Shown piece by piece: positions 1-9,910 of a stretch of 64,000 nt of DNA. Position 1 is the stretch's first letter. Each line of letters begins with the position of its first letter. The position numbers were made by a program, and so were the translations under genes. Under the pieces are notes generated by a model, which had not been told where the DNA came from, made no database searches, and worked only from the letters and a program-made list of their open reading frames with translations. The stretch is from Agapetus fuscipes (taxonomy: Eukaryota > Arthropoda > Insecta > Trichoptera > Glossosomatidae). The stretch spans positions 16,244,001-16,308,000 of the forward strand of contig OX637353.1 of assembly GCA_951799405.1 (NCBI GenBank), given 5' to 3'.

Positions 1-13
1 AGGGGTGACATTC

Positions 14-270
14 TAATCTAATCTAATCTAATCTAAGCTGCAAAGATATATATCATTTAAGATTTATACTAAATGCATTCCCACAAGCAGATATGTATAA
101 TTTCGCGCTAACACATGCCGCATGTGGACCTACAATATAAAAACCCAATCTCAAATGAGCATAAGCCTTGCAACTCTTGCCGTCCTTCCCTGAAACAGGG
201 GTGACATTGACAAAGTGAAACATTTTTACAGTATGGGTGGTCAGCCTTGTACCAACCTATAAGTCAAGGA
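14..270 (-). mobile_element. SINE-A copy, full length
   Basis: A full SINE-A copy in reverse. On the plus strand it begins with the tail as repeated TCTAA and ends with the head as TATAAGTCAAGGA. Read in its own sense it runs from CCTTGACTTATAGG through a GGTTCAC box-B-like site to CTTAGATTAGATT. The pentamer tail is one of two tail types of the family; the other is a heptamer ATTATAG. More than 30 copies here share this layout. Confidence 0.85.
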
Positions 271-271
271 A

Positions 272-357
272 TGATACTGCTTTTCTGCAGAAGCCTTGGC
301 GCCCTTGAGATGGTCCTGGACCATTAAATGGCGCCACAGGAAAGAAATCATCCATCA
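272..357 (+). mobile_element. L-F LINE 3' end fragment
   Basis: A short 3' remnant of the L-F non-LTR retrotransposon. It has the GGCGCCCTTGAGATGGTCC block and CCATCATCAATCA tail that also occur, longer and on the opposite strand, near 49160 and 36720. It sits directly between a SINE-A head and a SINE-A 3' half. Confidence 0.6.
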
Positions 358-363
358 TCAATC

Positions 364-462
364 AATGCGGCATGTGTGAGCGCGAACTTTTACGTGTCTG
401 CTTCTGGGAATGCATTTAATAAGATAAATCATAAATGTAATATATCTTTGCAACTTAGATAA
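364..462 (+). mobile_element. SINE-A 3' half
   Basis: The 3' half of SINE-A. It starts at the central palindrome (GCGGCATGTG) and runs to TTTGCAACTTAGAT. Several other truncated copies in the window begin at the same internal palindrome. Confidence 0.7.
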
Positions 463-781
463 AAGGTATGTTAATAAGCATTAATGCAGAGTTGCCAGTT
501 TTATAATCGGTGAAACATTATCAACGAGGCGAGTGGTCACTCAATGCCGAAAAAGCGATTATTTACTTGTATTTGTTTATCATAAACGTATTTCCCCGCT
601 AGTCCTTGGATCACACGTTATAATCTCGAGCTTCCTGCGATGTTATCCGAGTCGTCAACCTCCTCCGCAATCTGATTAAATTAAAAACCTCAGAAGCATT
701 TTATAGCGTTCGTTATTAAGCTAACAATACTGAATGGATTTTTAAACCATGTTTTTACCAATTAAAGTCTTACAATCAATC
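463..781. other. AT-rich spacer, nothing recognised
   Basis: No coding potential, tandem structure or recognised family was seen in these roughly 320 bases. Confidence 0.5.
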
Positions 782-1012
782 GCCACTTTTAAGGTAAAAC
801 TGAATAAGTGCTGATTCACTTATTTGAGAAATCGTGGATAAAACCTTTTACTGGGAGTAACTTCTCATAGTAAGTGAACTTATTACAAGGAAGTGCTCAT
901 GAACAGCTTCCAAACTACAGGATTTCCACACTTTCGTAGTGTTTCCTCTCGTAGAAAATAGGAAAAAGGTGCATTTATCTAAAAGCTTAGCTTCATAATT
1001 ATGTCACTTGTT
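782..1012 (+). repeat. Repeat T interior copy
   Basis: Shared with 21800-22110 (reverse), 37275-37515, 51866-52070 and 61252-62100. Landmarks in order are a TTAAGGTAAAACTGAAT block, GAGAAATCGTGGATAAAA, AACTTCTCATAGTAAGTGAAC, and AGGAAAAAGGTGCATTTATC. The 21.8 kb copy shows that these are the interior of an element with inverted termini. This copy lacks clear termini. Confidence 0.7.
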
Positions 1013-1021
1013 ACGAATGCA

Positions 1022-1200
1022 TGAGTTTATGTCTGTGCGTATTTAACTATGATTGTGTGTCTACGTGTTTTTGCTTACTTATAATTATGTGTATATGTGT
1101 GTATAGGCGCAAGTTTTTTTTTTAAGAAATCCTGTGCGGGAGACTCCCTAGATTCTAAAGACTCTAGGGGTCTATGATACTTGTTGTAGTGCCGCAGAGG
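1022..1200 (+). repeat. Repeat K distal part
   Basis: The region has GTGTGTGT-rich sequence, an oligo-T run, then GGGAGACTCCC and TGTTGTAGTGCCGCAGAGG. The reverse complement of the same blocks is at 45050-45165, next to a CA microsatellite and the rest of repeat K. Confidence 0.6.
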
Positions 1201-1202
1201 TG

Positions 1203-1436
1203 TACGAGCTTGGTCGTCGCTACAAAGCGCCAATACTCAAGCAAGACCCAGTTGCTGTAAGGCTGGATGGACCTTTGGTGACCGGTCATTGGTAAAGGTT
1301 TTATGAATTTTTCAACCCAGCGAAGAGCACATTCGAAATATAAATGGTATATTTTTGTGCTCCGCCGGGATCCGAATCCACAACCTTCCATTTTACGAGT
1401 CCGAAGTGTTGCCACTACGGACTACGGACCGGTCCA
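1203..1436 (-). mobile_element. SINE-C copy, tRNA-like head
   Basis: A minus-strand SINE-C. In its own sense it starts at CCGGTCCGTAGTCCGTAGTG, has a B box (GGATTCGGATCCCGGCGGAG), then the family body with AAATATACCATTTATATTTC and GGTCCATCCAGCCTTACAGC. The intact family head resembles a tRNA with A box GTAGTCCAGTGGT and B box GGTTCGAATCCC, an internal polymerase III promoter. Confidence 0.85.
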
Positions 1437-1620
1437 AGGTGCCAACGACACGCGGTGTACCTGAGCGGTTACCCATCCAAGCACTGACCACGCCCAATGT
1501 TGCTTAACTTCGGTGATCTATGGGAACCGGTGCTTTCAACATGGCTAACGTCGTTGACGGTTAGTCATCTATAAATTTATCTATTAGTAAATTTATCTAT
1601 TATTTATTAGTCATCTATAA

Positions 1621-1784
1621 ATACGGATTGCAGTGCTTGAGAAGAGTGAGCGCCCATTAATACCCGAGCCGTGAAGCCATCAGAGTACAAAATAAGTCAA
1701 ATTGTGAACCAAAATTTTGCACAACAATTCTAAAATAAATTGAAGCGAAGTTTTATTATCGTGAACCTAAAGTAAAGCGTAACA
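1621..1784 (+). mobile_element. Solo-LTR-like sequence
   Basis: A CTATAAATA box is followed about 100 bp later by AATTGTGAACCAA, then AAAATAAATT and a terminal GTAACA. The same order occurs at 31340-31532, and partly at 27165, 49536 and 57590. TATA, then a polyadenylation signal, then a CA end is typical of insect Gypsy-type LTRs. No internal domain is attached. Confidence 0.45.
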
Positions 1785-2060
1785 ATATGATGGTTTACTT
1801 AGCCTTTAGGTAGATATAGAAGTAACAGAGTATGTAGAGACAGTGCGTGGCTTTCCGTCGATTCGCACAGAGTACAGTTGTATCAGTATGTATGTAGGAA
1901 GTGCTTCAGCTACCGACTAACTAACGGTCACACAGTATATAGCGAGCTGCTTCATAGCAATACCATCAGGTAATGGGAGCAAGTTAACTGAGACAATACT
2001 GCTCACGCTCGATGCAAGCCATTGTGGAATACCAACAAGGCTTGACTTTTCAAAATGACC

Positions 2061-2290
2061 ATATAATCTATAATCAAGGTTTCAAAGATATATAAACATT
2101 TCAATTCATATCAAATGCATGCTCACAGACACGTGTAAGTTTACGTTAACGAATGCTGGATCTGGATGTGTAATGAAATAAGCCCTGTAACTCTTGCGGA
2201 CCTTCTCTGAAACAGGGGTGACCACTGGCAAAGTGAACCATTTTTTACAGTATGGGTAATCAGCTTTACACCAACCTATAAGCCAAGGAA
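2061..2290 (-). mobile_element. SINE-A copy, diverged
   Basis: A SINE-A with all internal blocks but many substitutions. It ends at CAACCTATAAGCCAAGGAAA. Confidence 0.8.
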
Positions 2291-2321
2291 ATGCAAGAAA
2301 AAACATTAATAGTCTTCCCGA

Positions 2322-2548
2322 ACAAACCCAAAGCCAAAATAAAATACCGTCAAGGTTTACTCAGCCTTCACAAGAAATGAGTAACAGCCCCGTCGGGAGC
2401 TGGGAAAGCATCACTTCAACTGAAGTGGTTGGCGTAAGACCGGCCCCGTTACCTGTAGAAATCAATAGGTTGCACTTGTCACATGCGACCTCATCGGGGA
2501 AAACGCAGCAAGCAGTCACAGCTTAGTAGTGCAGTACCTAGCGTAGCG
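2322..2548 (+). mobile_element. SINE-B body, head missing
   Basis: A SINE-B body fragment with ACCGTCAAGGTTTACTCAGC, GGGAGCTGGGAAA and TGAAGTGGTTGGCGTAAG. It lacks the tRNA-like head, so it is 5'-truncated. Confidence 0.8.
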
Positions 2549-2571
2549 TAATACCTTGAAGTCAATATCAA

Positions 2572-2764
2572 TACACCGTCGATAGATTTTACCGTATCAA
2601 TTTGCAAATAGGACGAAATAAAATATGGCGGCGTACAAACAGCTAATCCACTTTATATGAAACAACGATCAACTGTTCAGGCACAGTCATGTTTTATTCC
2701 GTCCTATCTTCAAATAGGTAGGTACGGTAAGATCTACCGACGGCCGTCGAGACTTCCACCCCTG
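2572..2764 (+). mobile_element. MITE M copy
   Basis: A non-autonomous inverted-repeat element. The right end is clear (GGTAAGATCTACCGACGGCC then GTCGAGACTTCCACC) and the left end is a decayed inverse (CACCGTCGATAGATTTTACC). The interior has two opposed copies of an AGGACGGAATAAAACATGGC-like segment. Other copies are at 18529, 23194, 37540 and 55656. Confidence 0.75.
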
Positions 2765-3365
2765 GAGAAAAAACAGATTGGCAGATCTTAATCGAGTAGA
2801 AGAAGAAGTTTTCATGACAAGTTCTGGCGAGGTTTACTTGTGTCTCCTTATGTACCTACTTCATTTAAATTCTGATTAAAAATATTAAAACGCAATAAAC
2901 AACGTTTCAGAAGTGGATGTCAAATAGCTGACTCCTATTATCAGTGCTTGGAGATAACAGGAACAAGTAAAAAGAAGGCAAAAAGTAAAAAGCAAAGCAA
3001 ATGAAACTTCGCATAAATTTCGAATTTCCCGGGAAATCTTGATAGCGTATCTGTGTTTATTAAACGCTGGGCAGAATACTTCCATTTTAGATTTCAATTT
3101 TTATTTTTTACACGTCATTCCACATATTTGCTGAGCGATAAAAAAAACCATGAAATGTTAAGGTTAATGCTGTTCACATTAAATAAGTTACTTTTTAGCA
3201 CTTCTAGATAATCTGGGCAAACACAAATAAAAACGTGGTATTAATGTTTAGTGTCGAGTGAGTGCTTAGATAATATTATTTACTTGTGACAAGAAAACTT
3301 TAGACATGAACATCATTTTTATGGTAATAAAACTGTAGAATTGATAATAATATTATTCGACTGAT
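2765..3365. other. Spacer without recognised features
   Basis: AT-rich. It contains only short open frames with no protein-like composition. No repeat shared with the rest of the window was recognised. Confidence 0.45.
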
Positions 3366-3633
3366 TTATTTTGTGAGCGCTGTTTTTGTGTGAATCACAC
3401 CTCAAGAGCCCTCTGCTTGCTTGGACTATTGAAAGGGCTAATTCTCAAGCACACCCAGTTGTTGTAAGGCTGGATGGACCTTTGGTGACCGGTCTTTGGT
3501 AAAGGTACACGCATTTTTCAACCTAGCGAAGAGCATATTTGAAAATATAAATGATACAGTTTTTTGTGCTCCGCCGGAATTCGAAACTTAACGAATATCA
3601 CACTAACGATCTTGATTACCACTGGACTAAACC
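3366..3633 (-). mobile_element. SINE-C copy, left partner of a head-to-head pair
   Basis: A reverse SINE-C. Its tail (GAGCGCTGTTTTTGTGTG) lies at the left and its head (TTACCACTGGACTAAACCGG) at the right. A short unrelated stretch at about 3585-3615 interrupts the head after the B box. Its first bases abut or overlap the head of the next copy. Confidence 0.8.
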
Positions 3634-3935
3634 GGTCCGTAATCCAGTGGTAGCACTTCGGACTCATAAATGGAAGGTTGTGGGTTCGAATCCCGGCGGA
3701 GCACAAAAAATACCCATTTATATTTTCAAAATTTGCTCTTTGCTGGGTTGAAAAATTCATACACCTTTACCCAAAGACCGGTCATCAAAAGGTCTATCCA
3801 GCCTTACAGCAACTGGGTCTTGCTTGAGAATTGACGCTTTCTACAGCGACGACCAAGCTCGATGAGGGCACTTGAGGTGTGATACACACAAAAACAAAGC
3901 TCAGCAAATAAATCAGCCTATTTTTTTTTACCGAT
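3631..3935 (+). mobile_element. SINE-C copy, intact head with A and B boxes
   Basis: One of the better SINE-C copies. The A-box region is near 3637-3655 (GTAATCCAGTGGTAGCAC) and the B box near 3682-3694 (GGGTTCGAATCCCGG), a spacing normal for tRNA genes. The body ends at GTGATACACAC, AACAAAGCTCAGCAAATAAA and an oligo-T run. Head-to-head with the preceding copy, it forms a divergent pair. Confidence 0.88.
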
Positions 3936-4139
3936 GCCCCTCCTCGTGTGCGTGTATGTATAGCATCCACAAGGAAGCCGGCTAATCTTCTTAATCACAG
4001 ATTTCGCTTAACCACAGACAGGAGCCAGCTGTTCGCAGAATACCAACAATAAAAAGTGATTCGCAAAAATGAATTTATTTGTCGGTGCAACGTTTTGACA
4101 GTCACAGCGCGGCGCAGTGCAAGGAGCTTCCAGGAAAAG

Positions 4140-4245
4140 CGTTATCACTGATAGGGAAGCGTGAAGGGGAGTGAGGAGGTGGTGGGTGACGGGGGTGGAG
4201 GAAGGATGCGCAGGCACAAGCTGGGGATGGGGGGGAGGGGAGAGC
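4140..4245 (+). other. G-rich tract
   Basis: Purine-rich, with runs such as GGGGGTGGAGG and GGGGGGGAGGGG. Several G-runs within 100 bases could form a G-quadruplex. No gene signal was seen around it. Confidence 0.4.
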
Positions 4246-4319
4246 AACAGGCTGCACCAATAAGTTACGATATAGGCAGAGACGAAACTAGCCTACTATG
4301 AGACTAACTGTCTAGCACA

Positions 4320-4475
4320 AAGCTGTAAAACACGTTAAATCCTGTGTTTACTTGCTTTTTCCGTATTGCGTTTCGATCCCAGTAATACTTTTAACGCAAC
4401 TAAGCTACACACATAGTGTATAACTTCTTGCCGTGAGACGCTCGGTGGGATTCGAACCCGAGCTCTTGGTATGGT
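4320..4475. repeat. Repeat K fragment (+) next to SINE-B fragment (-)
   Basis: Bases 4325-4395 match the TTGCTTTCTCCATTTTG and GTTTCGACACC part of repeat K. Bases 4398-4475 hold the two ends of a reverse SINE-B (CAACTAAGCTACACACATAG, then GGTGGGATTCGAACCC) with its middle deleted. Confidence 0.6.
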
Positions 4476-4497
4476 TTTGTATTATAATAATGCCACT

Positions 4498-4727
4498 TTT
4501 GCGATGCACAAAAGTATACCATTTATATTTCCAAATGTGCTCTTCGCTAGGTTGAAAAAAATCATAAACCTTTACCAAATACCGGTCACTGAAAGGTCCA
4601 TCCAACCTTACAACAACTGGGTCTTGCTTGAGAATTGGCGCTCTCTACAGCGACGACCAAGCTCGCAGAGGGCTCTTGAGGTGTGATACACACATAAACA
4701 GCGCTCACCAAATAAATCATCCTAGTA
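4498..4727 (+). mobile_element. SINE-C copy, 5'-truncated
   Basis: A SINE-C body from AAAAGTATACCATTTATATT to CAGCGCTCACCAAATAAATC, followed by an ATT-rich tail. The tRNA-like head is absent. Confidence 0.8.
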
Positions 4728-4974
4728 TTATTATTATTATAAGATTTTATGTTGAGGTAGTTTAAAATGGATATAGGTCTGCTTGCGTCAAAGTAGTTTC
4801 GACTCCACTGTATTATTATAACTCAATGTTCTGCACGCTGACTAACTTACTGACTGACTGGGCTGTACGAGTAGAATGCTAAACCAGAAGTCTCACAGAA
4901 AATGCACACAGGGTTCATACAATACGTGACAGGCAAACTGATTATAGAGTACCTAAATAATTACTGAAACCGAC

Positions 4975-5580
4975 ACTTGTATGAAAAAGGTTATGACTCT
5001 GGATGAAATGAAAGAAGCATGTAAGGACCGAAAAAAATGGCAGTTGATTTAAAAAGTACGCGGCTAAGGCAAAGGCTTTGAAGCTTTCAGTTTTCGTTTT
5101 TATAGATGTTTTGTAGACTTTGGACTCATTGTTTTTGTTTGTTTTATATATGTAGTTGAATGTACTTAATTGTTTGTATTTCTTGACTCTTAGGTTGGTA
5201 TTAGGCTTCTCCTTCTTCGCGTCAGCTTCACACCGTATTGGCCCAGTAACGAGCAATGTCTACAGCTCTTTGGTTTCCCGCAAAGAGATCATCCATGGAG
5301 CAGCTTGTATGATCTCTCTGGAAACCAAAGAGCTGTAGACATTGAGGCTGAGGTATGAGGCTGATCAACCATACTGTAAAAAAATGGTTCACTTTTCCAA
5401 TGCCACCGCTGTTTCAGGGAAGGATAGCAAGAGTTGCAGGGCTTATGATAATTTGAGATTGGGTTTCCCCAATAAAATCCTGTGAAATAAAAACGTGTCT
5501 GCTTATGCGAATGCATTTACTATGAATCTGAAATGTAATGTATCTGTGCAACTTAGGTTATAGGTTATACGGGTTAGTAA
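4975..5580 (+). mobile_element. L-T LINE 3' end carrying a SINE-A tail
   Basis: The last codons of a non-LTR retrotransposon open frame (MKKVMTLDEMKEACKDRKKW, about 4980-5045) are followed by a T-rich untranslated stretch and then the SINE-A unit to TGCAACTTAGGT. This is one of several places where the SINE-A body lies directly downstream of a LINE reading frame on the same strand. A hairpin insertion at 5254-5344 splits the SINE-A head. Confidence 0.75.
5254..5344. repeat. Perfect 25 bp hairpin insertion
   Basis: The arms at 5254-5278 and 5320-5344 (CAATGTCTACAGCTCTTTGG and onward) are exact reverse complements. A second inner stem, AGAGATCAT with ATGATCTCT, lies inside. It interrupts a SINE-A head between GGTTGGTATTAGGC and GGTATGAGGCTGA. 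Confidence 0.85.
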
Positions 5581-5925
5581 CTGATATTGTCACCGTAACG
5601 AGTGAGTACTTGCTACATGAAACAGTGACGGAAAAATCAATAAGTAAGCAACCACAAGGGAAGCACAACTGCAAGTGGAATACCCGCAGTAACAGTAACA
5701 GTCACAGTCACAGAGCAAGGCATTATTCAGGTCACAGCGACTTAGCGGTTTGCTTTTTGATTTTTCATTCTACGCGAACATGAAGTTTCATCATTTCTTC
5801 GCCTTATCGGGCGAAAGCGTTTGAGCGAAAAAACTAAAATAAAAAGTGAATCAAAACAGTGTTTTTTCAATTCAATTACTAAAAATAAAATGGAATTGCG
5901 ATACATCTTTACCAATTATTAGATA

Positions 5926-6126
5926 TTTTAGTCGTCGGTTGAGCCCACGCTTTGACAAACTAAGATGCCTGTGCTGAAAGTTTCATCACCACGCTCATTC
6001 TTACCTACCGAATTCTGTTAATATTTGTATGAAGACTTATCAGCTGTTAGCCATCTTAGATTAACAGGTCTTCATACATATACATCATTACTTTGTCAAA
6101 GCGTGGGCTCAACGAACGACTAAAAT
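5926..6126. mobile_element. Short fold-back MITE, about 200 bp
   Basis: The terminal inverted repeats are about 34 bp with two mismatches: ATTTTAGTCGTCGGTTGAGC at the left and its inverse ending CGAACGACTAAAAT at the right. A shorter inner stem is GTATGAAGAC with GTCTTCATAC. There is no coding capacity. Confidence 0.75.
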
Positions 6127-6452
6127 GTCTAAGAATAGCACCAAATCAACGCATTCGAAATTGCTTTCTATTATAATAAATGCACGGAAAGAAAACTTTT
6201 ACCCGATGACCTGTCGAGAGAAATAAAAGACTTTGTCCAGGCGAACATAAAAACCGTCATTACATGTCGGTGCAAAGAAGTGCAGGCGTGTCAGGAGTCA
6301 GTGTGGAGCACAGGATCTGTCACTCAGCAGCTGCAGGAGGGAAGTCAGCCAGAAGTAGAGGATCTACAGACAAACGGAACTACGCGAGCCGTTCAACATG
6401 CCGTCACCCTAGTGCTTGTTTGTCTTATGTCCACCAGAGATCAGTACCCTTA

Positions 6453-6680
6453 GTCTAATCTAATCTAAGCTGCAAAGATAAATATCATTTAAGATTTATA
6501 TTAAATGCATTCCCACAAGCAGACATGTATAATTTCGCGCTAACACATGCCGCATGTGGACCTACAATATAAAACCCAATCTCAAATGAACATAAGCCCT
6601 GCAACTCTTGCCGTCCTTCAAAGTGAACCATTTTTTACAGTATGGGTGGTCAGCCGCATACCAACCTATAAGTCAAGGAA
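6453..6680 (-). mobile_element. SINE-A copy
   Basis: A reverse copy with a TCTAA-repeat tail at the left. A small deletion removes the CCCTGAAACAGGGGTGACATT block between CGTCCTT and CAAAGTGAACC. It abuts the fold-back element that starts at 6682. Confidence 0.85.
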
Positions 6681-6681
6681 C

Positions 6682-6919
6682 TTTTAGTACGAGTTGCAAA
6701 ACTTGAGTAAAGTAAAGTTTACTGAAAGTGTTAAAGAGTGATTTTCACCAAAATCTACCGTTTTTGTTTGTTTGAACTTGATTTTCTTCATCACTGTAAC
6801 TCTTTTGCTAAGACCATAAAGTGTAAGAAACAAAAACGGCAGATTTTGGGGAAAATCACTCTTTAATACTTCCCGTAAACTTCACTTTACTCAAGTTTTG
6901 CAACTCGTACTAAGGGTAC
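6682..6919. mobile_element. Fold-back element F1
   Basis: Long inverted arms start TTAGTACGAGTTGCAAAACT and end with its inverse before GGGTAC. They fold over about 100 bp each. The loop carries, on the minus strand, the motif ACTTTATGGTCTTAGCAAAA that recurs in fold-back elements with other ends (25.8, 36.9, 45.5 and 45.9 kb). A close relative is at 25721-25962. Confidence 0.8.
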
Positions 6920-6920
6920 A

Positions 6921-7440
6921 GACGTAATTTCGCATGAGCGATGTTTGTATGCGCACTGGACCAATTTGTCTTATCTATAATCTATCTAAGTTGCAAAGAA
7001 AATATTAACATTTAAAGCTCATATCAAATGCGTTCCCACAAACAGACACGTGTAGTTAAACAAATGCTGAATATTATGTACATACAAATTAAATCCAACC
7101 CTCAAATGAACATAAGCCCTGCAACTTTTGCCAACCTTCCCTGAAACAGGGGTGACATTGAACCAATTTTTACAGTATGGGTGGCCAGCCTCATACCAAC
7201 CTATAAGTCAAGGAATTCTCAATAGGAATAAAAGGAATAAAAAAGAGGAAATTGATTTTACAAACATTTAAGAAAACTCTCACTTTATCGTGATATATGT
7301 ATGTATGTTTTTTTTCTTAGCTCAGATTGTGTAGAATGTGATTCTCAAATCTCATGATACGTTCATTGAAATGATATCTTTGAATCAAATGGTAGATAAG
7401 CCAAACAGGCACTGGGGGACGTTGTGGTATGGTGGAAGGA
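6921..7440 (+). repeat. Repeat R copy split by SINE-A
   Basis: Repeat R begins with a GCATGAGCGATGTTTGTATG block at about 6931 and ends with ATGGTAGATAAGCCAAACA and GGGG. It is interrupted at 6968-7214 by a reverse SINE-A, so the SINE is the younger insertion. Other copies are at 22325, 25315 and 59830, and three of the four carry a nested element. Confidence 0.7.
6968..7214 (-). mobile_element. SINE-A nested in repeat R
   Basis: A reverse SINE-A from ATAATCTATCTAAGTTGC to CCTATAAGTCAAGGA. It belongs to the subtype with ATTATAG-type tails. Confidence 0.85.
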
Positions 7441-7579
7441 AGTCAATGCGAAAATGAAACTCACCGACTTCATATTTGGTCGCAGAGTTCACTAACTGCT
7501 TGTATTGATTACATTAGCAACACTAGATTACATTAACTGTTGGTATGCGAGCGCTTCACAAGTGAAATTGTGATTATCC

Positions 7580-8810
7580 AAAATCATATGCAGCGGCTCG
7601 TCATGGTGGTGCGCCATCAGTGCTCCCTGTATGGGGCGAGGTAGCGAGGCTCATACATAATACGGTGCCATGAGAGAACACAACAGTGACAGAACAACAC
7701 ATGACAAAATCATATGCAGCGGCTCGTCATGGTGGTGCGCCATCAGTGCTCCCTGTATGGGGCGAGGTAGCGAGGCTCATACATAATACGGTTCCATGAG
7801 AGAACACAACAGTGACAGAACAACACATGACAAAATCATATGCAGCGGCTCGTCATGGTGGTGCGCCATCAGTGCTCCCTGTATGGGGCGAGGTAGCGAG
7901 GCTCATACATAATACGGTTCCATGAGAGAACAGAACAGTGACAGAACAACACATGACAAAATCATATGCAGCGGCTCGTCATGGTGGTGCGCCATCAGTG
8001 CTCCCTGTATGGGGCGAGGTAGCGAGGCTCATACATAATACGGTTCCATGAGAGAACAGAACAGTGACAGAACAACACATGACAAAATCATATGCAGCGG
8101 CTCGTCATGGTGGTGCGCCATCAGTGCTCCCTGTATGGGGCGAGGTAGCGAGGCTCATACATAATACGGTTCCATGAGAGAACAGAACAGTGACAGAACA
8201 ACACATGACAAAATCATATGCAGCGGCTCGTCATGGTGGTGCGCCATCAGTGCTCCCTGTATGGGGCGAGGTAGCGAGGCTCATACATAATACGGTTCCA
8301 TGAGAGAACAGAACAGTGACAGAACAACACATGACAAAATCATATGCAGCGGCTCGTCATGGTGGTGCGCCATCAGTGCTCCACGGTTCCATGAGAGAAC
8401 AGAACAGTGACAGAACAACACATGACAAAATCATATGCAGCGGCTCGTCATGGTGGTGCGCCATCAGTGCTCCCTGTATGGGGCGAGGTAGCGAGGCTCA
8501 TACATAATACGGTTCCATGAGAGAACAGAACAGTGACAGAACAACACATGACAAAATCATATGCAGCGGCTCGTCATGGTGGTGCGCCATCAGTGCTCCC
8601 TGTATGGGGCGAGGTAGCGAGGCTCATACATAATACGGTTCCATGAGAGAACAGAACAGTGACAGAACAACACATGACAAAATCATATGCAGCGGCTCGT
8701 CATGGTGGTGCGGCATCAGTGCTCCCTGTATGGCGAGGAGAAGTGACGAGCGGCTCATGCATGATACGGTTCCATGATAGAACAGAACAGTGACAGAACA
8801 ACACATGACA
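7580..8810. repeat. 126 bp tandem array, about 10 units
   Basis: The word ACAAAATCATATGCAGCGG recurs at 7704, 7830, 7956, 8082, 8208, 8334, 8424, 8550 and 8676. The period is therefore 126 bp, with one unit shortened to 90 bp by a 36 bp internal deletion. Units are nearly identical apart from C/G changes such as AACACAACAG against AACAGAACAG. The array grades into degenerate ACATGAC words. Both the period and the deletion are multiples of 3, which leaves short spurious open frames. Confidence 0.95.
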
Positions 8811-9060
8811 TCACATGACAGAGTATCACATGACTTAACATCACATTAAAGAACAACATATGACAGAAAAGTACATCAGAATGACACAATGTGTTGATTT
8901 GTCATTGTGATGCATTACCTGTGTTGTTTTGTCATGTGATGTACTGTCACTGTGATGTACTGTCATGTAATATGATATTCTGTTATTTTACGTAAAGTCG
9001 TGTTGTTTTGTTGTGTGATTTACTACGTTTTGTCATGTGATGTTCTATCCTGTCGCCACA
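8811..9060. mobile_element. Sub-repeat fold-back arm (FB1 family)
   Basis: Words such as ACATGACAGAACATCAC before about 8890 are answered by their inverse (GTGATGT, TTTTGTCATGTGATG) after it, so the block folds back on itself. The same word set forms the arms of elements at 27690-28590, 29480-30350 and 50325-50745. The 126 bp array appears to be an expansion inside this left arm. Confidence 0.6.
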
Positions 9061-9064
9061 TAAT

Positions 9065-9385
9065 ACTGTGGAGCTTATGACAGGAGGTGAGAGATAACAA
9101 CGCTTCATAGATATGTGCGGGAAAATCAGTGTGAGCAAAGTGGATGTACAGAGACAATGTGGAAGGAAACAGAGGAAAGGGAAGACCGAGAAAAGTAGGG
9201 CTGGAGCAGGTTGGTGAAAGCTTGAAAGAATGGGATACACAAAGCGAAGGTTAAAGAAACTAATGTTTTAAAAAAGTGATGGATATAATGAATTGAAAGA
9301 GGTATGCAAGGACAGGAAAAAATGGAGGCAGCTCTGCAGAGGCTCTGGCCACACCTAGCGGAATGGCAACAGAATTACAGATACA
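9065..9385 (+). pseudogene. L-G LINE C-terminal fragment
   Basis: A decayed end of a non-LTR retrotransposon reading frame. The order is a basic GKGRPRK-like segment, then NELKEVCKDRKKWRQLCRG, then the shared 3' sequence CCTAGCGGAATGGC. Compared with 21008-21280 it carries frame breaks. This is the region after the RT domain, seen at the C-terminus of such polyproteins in insects. Confidence 0.65.
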
Positions 9386-9735
9386 GAATTACATATCATT
9401 AATTTTAAATAAAAAATACGGTAAAAATATGAAAAGTTATTCTCGTATAAATGGAGCAATTAAATAAACTAAAGCGCCAGGTGTTTACCTGCAGCTGTAT
9501 ATAGAGATCTGTTTTAATTGGATATCGAGCGTTATGAAATGTATTTTCAGATCCCACAACGTTACAAATACTTCAGTCGAAATTGATTCTCGGCGATGGA
9601 GATCCGCTATGGAGACCAGAGAGTAAAAAGTGAAGCAATATTAATGCTAAGATCCGCCTCATTGTGTGAGGGAAGAGATTCTACGAGGCTAGATGGGCCA
9701 TTAGATGGGATGAGAAAGCAATCCATTGGGACCTA
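9386..9735. other. Spacer
   Basis: A mixed AT-rich stretch. The GGCGATGGAGATCCGC region near 9590 is less AT-rich, but I see no gene or family match. Confidence 0.4.
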
Positions 9736-9910
9736 ATCTAATCTAATCTAATCTAAGTTGCAAGGATATGTTACATTGGAGATTCACATTACATGCATTC
9801 TCACAACCAGACACGTACAAGTTCGCGCTTGCACATGCCTCATGTGAACCTACAACATAAAAAACCAAATCTCAAATGGACATACACCCTGCAACTCTTG
9901 CCGTCCTTCA
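9736..9910 (-). mobile_element. SINE-A copy, head truncated
   Basis: A reverse copy with a five-unit TCTAA tail. It stops after CTCTTGCCGTCCTTC, so the first roughly 85 bases of the element are missing. Confidence 0.8.

Noticed and set aside
7580..8810. CRISPR array
   Set aside because: Units are contiguous 126 bp tandem copies without unique spacers, in a clearly eukaryotic setting.
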